From Taeniopygia guttata (Eukaryota > Chordata > Aves > Passeriformes > Estrildidae), in the NCBI RefSeq assembly GCF_048771995.1, contig NC_133043.1, forward strand, positions 9,008,501-9,072,500: 64,000 bases of DNA. Reading direction: 5' to 3'. Of this stretch, positions 57,771 to 64,000 are shown one piece after another (the stretch's first letter is position 1; each line of letters begins with the position of its first letter). The translations under genes and the position numbers were made by a program. The notes below the pieces were generated by a model that did not search any database, had not been told where the DNA came from, and saw nothing but the letters and a program-made list of their open reading frames with translations.

Positions 57771-60700
57771 TGAGCAAGTGGTTGTTCTGGGGTTTGGGCT
57801 GGATGAGCAGAGGGTTTGGGAATTCTGCTCTCTCTCCTGGTTCTCATGTGGTGAGAAGCATCATCCTGTCTGGCACTATGTTTTTGAAAGGGAGTTCTGA
57901 TGGCAATGGTCTCAGTTTGAGATGTGCCAGCTGTGACTTTGGCCAGCTGGTGCCCAACAGGCCTGTGAGTCTGGTCTGTGCTGTCTTGAGGGCAAAATCC
58001 AGAATGAAGATGATGCTTCAAACATGTTGGTAGTTGCCTTCCAGTGGCCAAATGGTTGTTTCACAAACGCAGCGTTTCTGTCCCATCTCTCCAGGGCACT
58101 GAGCTGTGTCAGCAGTTTGTGTGCAAAGAACCTTGTCTCTGAAATCCAGCAATTTCCCAGGACTGAGCACAGCACCAGGCTGCAGGCCAGGCCTCTTCTG
58201 AGCATCCCTGATGTATCAGTGCTCCAAGCAGAGCTCTGAACCGCAGTGTCAGGTGTTTCCAGAGACCCATCCCACTGACCAGTGCACTCCCAGCACCACT
58301 GTGCCATTTCACATGTGAGCTTTGAATGGCTCCTGGCTTCCAGGAGTTACTGGGGTGCAGCAGCAGGATGGGCAGTGACATATCCTAGCGAGGGAGAGTC
58401 AGCAGCCTGTGACATGGGCTGTTGGCAAAGTGCCTGTTCAGGTTGTGATGCAGACTGCCAGATGAGAAAAATGCCGTACACGTTACTGGTGTTGCTTATC
58501 CACTTATCTCAGGAATGAAAATGATAAGAAATTACCTATGTGTGCTCACCCCAGGTCAGGCTGGGATTTGGACCACACTTAGTCCCTTTGGAACTGCAGA
58601 GGCTGTGGTAATGCTAGCTGGAAGATGGGGATTTGTTTGGTGTGAAGCAGCTGTGCTGCTCCCTGTCTGTGCTTGCCCTGGTGTGTGGGTGTAGGGGAGG
58701 AAAAGAACTCTTTGCAAGTTAGAAATACTCAGGTGTTTCTCTGCCCGGCTGAATCCCTACCAGGAGAGTGTGGGGTCCCAGCCTCAAGCCACTGCACACA
58801 GAGATGCTCTGGCATCCCCTGAACACCATCACTGCACTGAGGGTCTGAGCTCTTTCTGCACGGATGTAAACGGATTCAGCTTTTTTAAGCATTTTTTAAG
58901 ACCTAACAGTGCATTTATATTTGAAATTACAAATTCTGAATAACTTCTGGCTCAATGTACAGGCAAGAGGGTGGGTGATCAGATGTGCTGAGTCAGTGAG
59001 CTCTCCAAGAAGGCTGCACTCCCGCGGCCCCAGCACTGTTTTCTTTGGTCCCTTTCCAAACCCCAGGCTGGTGTCCCAGCAGGGACAGCGATGGCTTGGC
59101 TGATGTCACAGCTCCCTCTGCCGGGACAGGAGCTGGGAGAGCAGGATAGGACCCACAGCCCACGGGGACGCACTGCTGCCTGCAGGACCTGCACCCTCGG
59201 GCCCGTTTTCAGGTGAGGCTGTGATCACTAAATTCGCCCTCTTCCTCATGAACATGTGAACCTCATCCAAGCCCTCTGCCCCTTCTCTGGATAACTGCCA
59301 GAGCATCAGCTGCCCACCAAGAACCAGTCCCCAGCCCCAGTTTCCCCGGGGATGGACTGTGCCTTTGGGTCTGTGCTGGGTGCAGGAGGGGAGCGATTTG
59401 CCACGGCTCACTCCATTGCCACTCCCGTGCAATGGGAACCAGTTTATCCCAGCAGATGACAAAGAGAAGTGGATCTATTGGCTTAGCACCCACTGGAGAC
59501 TTTAGCAGGCCAGGCACTGGGATGTGGAGGGTATTTCAGAGTCTAGGCACCTGGGGTGTGCACACTCCCTGACTTTTGCCCTTTTGCTCAGGAGCACCGA
59601 AGCAGCTGCTGATGCTGAGCTGATGCGGACAGAGATCCTTTCTCCCAACTTGTCCTTCCTTCAAAGAGCCAGTGAAAGGTTTGGTGACATGACAGTACCC
59701 AAGTGCCATGGGACATGTCCCTGCATAGTTAAGACCAAGCCCAGAAATGCCACTTGGGATCACCAAGCCCTGAGATCAATGTGGCCACCTCTGTGACACA
59801 GGAAGAGACCAAAACGGAGCTGTGACATCAATGCAGTGAGGCAGAGCCCAAGAGATGGGGTCTGTGGGATGAGAAGGGTGTCCTGTGGACATGGGGGGGC
59901 TGTCATTGACACCAAAAACCCCGGAACAAGCACCTGCATTTGAATCTCATGCATGTTCTTTGTCTCGAGGTTTGGTCCATGGTTTCCAACCAAGTTTGTC
60001 CCACAAAGCGTCGGGCCACAACCCTTGCAGGACACAACATCCAGAGCCCTGGCCAAAGAGATGTTTCCTGCATTCCAACCCCCTCTGTCCAGCCGGGCTC
60101 ACGATGGAGCATGAGCCAGGAACATCACTGCACCCAGGTTCTCAGAGCTCAGCTTGCCCTGTGGCTGCTCTGACCATTGGAGCTTCCACGGGGAAACCTC
60201 ACGGTGCTCATTACGCTCCATGACCGAGAACAACAAGCTCCTTTTGGAGAGGGCGCTTGTGAAAGCAGGGTGGAGGCCAGGGCTGGCACACCCTGGAGAA
60301 CACCCTTAAATACCCTCCCAAACAGAAACCCAGGCAGGCAGCAGGTTTCCCTGACCCGCTGCTGCCAAGGAGCAAGCACTGTCCCTGCCACAGTCTCAGG
60401 GCAAGTCCTGCAGTGGATGGCAGCATGTCCCCATCAGGGAGCCAGTGATCCTGGGGATGGCTGTCCTGTAACACCCCAAGCCACAAACCCCAAACCACCC
60501 TGTGTCTGTGTTAAATGGGGCTTTCCAGCAAAACCAGTCCCCTGGGTTTAGCTTGGACACGTGTTTCCTTGTCCCTGACCGTGTTAGAGGTGGTGTGTAG
60601 GGAGTGGAGAAAGGCCAGTGGGCCATGCCAGAGGTCCAGGCATGGCATGGACACTTCATCCTTGAGCTGGACAGCCTCAGCTCCTCTACTGAAGGAGCAT

Positions 60701-63700
60701 TGCTCACGAAAGTGATGCTGATTCCCAGGCCCTGCCTTTATCTCCAGGCAGCTACTGCAAGGGGGGATATGTTGGCACTCATCAGCACTCAGATGCTCCA
60801 GACCACGGTCTGGACTGGGGGGAGAGCAGGGGAGGGTTTTGGGGGTGACTGAGGTCATAGAGTGGTGGTGTTGGAGATGGGGGTTTGCAGACACCATTGC
60901 AGCGTTTCTGCTTGCTGCTGGGTACCACTGCTGGCCCATGGGGACGTGGCTGCTTCTCCAGGCTTCTGGCAGCACCTGGTTATTGGCTGCTGCCCTTGGA
61001 TGGCACACGTGCTCGGCCTTGCCATGTGGGACTGACATGGGAACTGAGAAAGGACATCAGCCACAGGACACCAGCAGAACCCACAGGACACTAGATGGGT
61101 CCTAGAGGCAGAGAGGACCAGGAGGAGGCATTTTACTTGGGCTGGAGCATCTGCCTGGTACTCCTCCTCCCCAGGTTCACCTGGAGTTGGTGACAGCCAC
61201 AGTGCCCACACTGGAGGGTGATTCTGGGGTCCAGGACCTGCCAGGCCAGCATGGGCCATTTCACCCCTCTTGCTTAACTATTTCCTGCCCATCCCACCAG
61301 AGATTCACTTCCTGGCCCAGCAGCTGAGTAATGCATGGCTGCAGGAAGGTGCATGGCCAGGATGGAGGCAAGGGGCAAGGGAATTGTTGCAGAGCACCCC
61401 CTGCATGCTCTGGATTTGCCAAGCCTTGCATGGTGTTCCCTGGCAGCCCAGCACAGGGATGGATGTGGCACTGATATGGCCTGGGTTGGATGCAGCACCT
61501 CATGGGGGGCTAGAAACTGCTTTTGGGAGTCTCCATGGCTGTTCCCGAAACCAAAGTGCCCCAAAAGGCAGGAGCATGGACACAGCTCAGCATGTCTTCC
61601 CAGTGACAGTTGCTGAGTGGGCTGGGAAGGTGGAAGAAGCTGAGGGCCATTTTATTTAACTTCTGACTTTAGATATTAACAGGGAAAATAATTTTCTACA
61701 TTTGCAATTCATAATTTTTTTACTTAATGCAATTCATAAATACTAGCAAAATATCAAGCAATGCCATGGACTCAGACACCAGTTTTTTCAGGGCTGGAGT
61801 GAACTCCCTGGTACCCGTTGTCCTGGTACCTATCATCCTGGCTTGCCCCCGAGAAGGAGCACAGGGACACACCTGCAGATAGCACTGAGCATCCCAGGGG
61901 AGAGCCAGGGCAGAGAAAGGTGTGAGGCATCACCAGTGCTCTGGGCCCACTCTGGATCTATCCCAATGGGCACTGACAGTACTGCTGGGAAGAAGTATGC
62001 TTGGAGATCATTCCAGGTCATCACCCAGGACATCATCATCCCCAGCTGCTGAACATCCCTGCTCCCCTATGGCACCCAGGCTCTGGCACAGCCCTGAAAC
62101 CAGCAGTGAGGATGGGCTCACTGCTCGCTGCTGCAGGGAAACTGAAACTGGGGAACTATTTTAGGAGGACTTGACTCGAGCCCAGTGATGGAGCTGGCTC
62201 TGTGCCATTCCACGTGCTGGGGTGAGAACATTGAGCAGTCAGGCACAGCCCCAGCACCACAACATCCCCTGTGTGAACAGAGGTTCAGCTCAGCAGGGAC
62301 ATCTACGTGCCAGGGGTGATGGCAGGTGGGAAACTCTCAGAAGCTGGGACAATACCAACTGTGGCTCCTCAGCAGCGCTGGTAGCTGTGACCATGCTGTA
62401 CCTGGGGCAAACACCTGCACTGCAGCACTGATGCTCTGGATGGCCAATACATCCTGCTCTGGACACTTTGCTGAGGGGCAAAGGCACTGAGGGTGCTGTG
62501 GGACCCTTGGCTGGTGTGGGGCAGGCCAGTGACTGTCACTACATGTCCTGTGGCACTGCCTGCCCAGGCAGCAGGGATCCCTGCTCACAGAACCTGAGCT
62601 CCAGGGTGGCTCTGAGGGCTGTGGTGATCCCAGCTTTTGTCATAATCTCTCACTTTCTTGGAGTGTCAGAGAAAACCTTCCTGCTGCTCATGATCTCTAA
62701 GCTATAACCTTTCAGACTGTCCTTTGACAACAACTATATCTTCCTGTTGCAGGACACCAAGCTCTAACACAGCCAACCGAGGCACCCAGCCCACAAAGTC
62801 CTGGTGGGACCAGGAGCAGCCATCACCAAAGGAGACACCTGGGTGAAGGCTGGGCCACTGAGTTCCTCATGGAACTGCACTGGCTGGAGCAGCAAGGGCA
62901 GGGCTGCCAGGGTGGCATCCAGCCCAGAAACCACCTAAGCCCAGACAGTTAAGCAAGCATGGATGGACTTCCCAAGGGCCCCATCTCCTCTGTGTTGAGG
63001 CTGCAGCCACCGCTGCCTGGGCAGAGGTAGCAGCAGGCTCAGCACGACGCTGCTCTGCTCCAAGGACGGGCTCTGCCCTCGCAGGAGGCGCCGGCGACAG
63101 ATCTGTCTGCCACAACATCCATTTGTTCCCATCCATTATCTCTACCCCAGAAAACAGCAAAACTGGGCAGGCACGACCATGTCCAAGCGGAGCCTGGGAC
63201 CCTCACCCATGCTCATCCCCCAGGACACTGCCCTGGGCTCTCTGGCTGTCTTTTGGAAGTGCACCCGTCTCTGGGATGGCCGGACTTCACACGTCCCCTT
63301 CCCTGGAGCGCAGTGCCATCGGCTGTGGGCAGTGCTGGTGACCAGCGCAGAGGAATGTGCGGGAATTCCAGAATGCCAAAAGGCCTGCACAGGGCAGAAG
63401 GCGGATTCTGGAAGCCAGCCTGGTACTACCTTTTATGTCTGTGGTGATAAACCCACAGCTCAGCCCTTCTCCACGGCCACAAACAACCCCTGAGCGTGGC
63501 ACTAGGGCTCGGCTGATGGGGGTGGCTGCTGGTCACAGCACTCGAGTCAGACGGGGATGCCACCCCCAAACCTTTCTGCATCCCTGCCACTGCAACCTCC
63601 CATACCAACACCCCTTATTTCAGCACCTTGACCCCACTAGTGTTTTGGAGCAAACTTCCCGGGGCAGGGGGATCCCCTGGGGTCCAAGGAGGCCAGGGAA

Positions 63701-63908
63701 GGCTGAGCATGGGGAGGGACGGGGAGCTGCACAGGGCATCCATGAGCCCATGGGAGCCGCTAGCTGCGGAGGGACGGGGAGCCCAGCCCTCGGTCCCACT
63801 CAATAACCGAGCTAACGAGAGCCGCTGTCAACAAGTCCGCAGCTCCCCAGCCGGCGCGGGCAGGACGCCTGCTCCGGGGATCCGGGAGGAGAAACCTGTT
63901 TCACTGAC
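57771..63908. other. Gene-poor stretch downstream of USH1G
   Basis: No exon of a recognised family is visible on either strand. In particular, none of the histidine-box peptides of FADS6 (HATHGHVKMHH-like, HVEHHLFP-like), the human neighbour on this side, appears in any frame. GC content rises towards the right end. Many medium-length open frames exist on both strands, as expected of GC-rich noncoding DNA. Confidence 0.55.
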
Positions 63909-64000
63909 CTTGCTCCATCACCTCCTTCTGGCTGCGCCGTGGGCGTTTGGGGCTGCGGCGGGGGGCGAGCGGCTCGGCGGCCCTCAGGGGCACGGCGAGG
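63909..64000 (-). CDS. Possible partial exon of an unidentified gene, running off the window
   Basis: On the minus strand the GC- and CpG-rich end is open in at least two frames. It ends ...GTGATGGAGCAAG followed by GTCAGT, a fair splice donor (exon end at 63909). One frame reads ...PRRSPKRPRRSQKEVMEQ, which is Arg/Lys-rich and which I do not recognise. It could be the first exon of a gene whose CpG-rich promoter lies to the right, or merely GC-rich noncoding DNA. A second frame, rich in Pro and Gln, is equally open. Confidence 0.25.

Noticed and set aside
1-64000. CRISPR arrays, tRNA or rRNA genes, bacterial-type operons
   Set aside because: No repeat-spacer pattern, no tRNA-like fold or rRNA block was noticed; the content is vertebrate genic DNA.

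Overview
This is vertebrate nuclear DNA, almost certainly from a bird. The genes are split by short GT-AG introns, the few recognisable interspersed repeats are CR1-type LINE fragments with the sauropsid ATTCTRTG-like 3' end, and the proteins are close to tetrapod orthologues. No operon, CRISPR array, rRNA or tRNA is visible. I cannot name the species. Family and gene identities rest on remembered protein sequences, not on a database search. Layout from left to right: (1) 1-21218, plus strand: HID1, exons 2-19 of a 19-exon model; exon 1 lies left of the window. (2) 21219-25355: HID1 3' UTR and a tail-to-tail intergenic stretch with a CR1 fragment. (3) 25356-31018, minus strand: OTOP3, six coding exons, 600 codons. 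(4) 31019-39496: intergenic, with a diverged 175-bp duplication, a cluster of GATA-type sites and a possible LTR fossil. (5) 39497-43960, minus strand: OTOP2, six coding exons, 594 codons. (6) 43961-47699: the divergent (head-to-head) OTOP2/USH1G intergenic region. (7) 47700-57366, plus strand: USH1G (SANS), two main coding exons split by a 7.6-kb intron, plus a likely tiny third exon. (8) 56666-63908: no convincing gene beyond the USH1G tail. (9) 63909-64000: a possible minus-strand exon running off the right edge. The gene order HID1-OTOP3-OTOP2-USH1G with these relative orientations matches human 17q25.1 in inverted orientation. In human, FADS6 follows USH1G; I do not find it in the 7 kb available. 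The genes are not a pathway unit. HID1 is a Golgi-associated factor for dense-core vesicle formation, OTOP2 and OTOP3 are tandem-duplicate otopetrin proton channels, and USH1G is a hair-cell scaffold of the Usher complex. The most interesting points are: the USH1G stop codon overlaps a strong splice donor, so that unspliced and spliced transcripts both end in the same DTEL PDZ ligand; an in-phase GC-AG intron in OTOP3; a 26-bp hairpin just downstream of the OTOP3 stop; a perfect 26-bp inverted repeat in HID1 intron 1; an exact 4 x 46-bp minisatellite in USH1G intron 1; and a GATA-site cluster between the two otopetrin genes.
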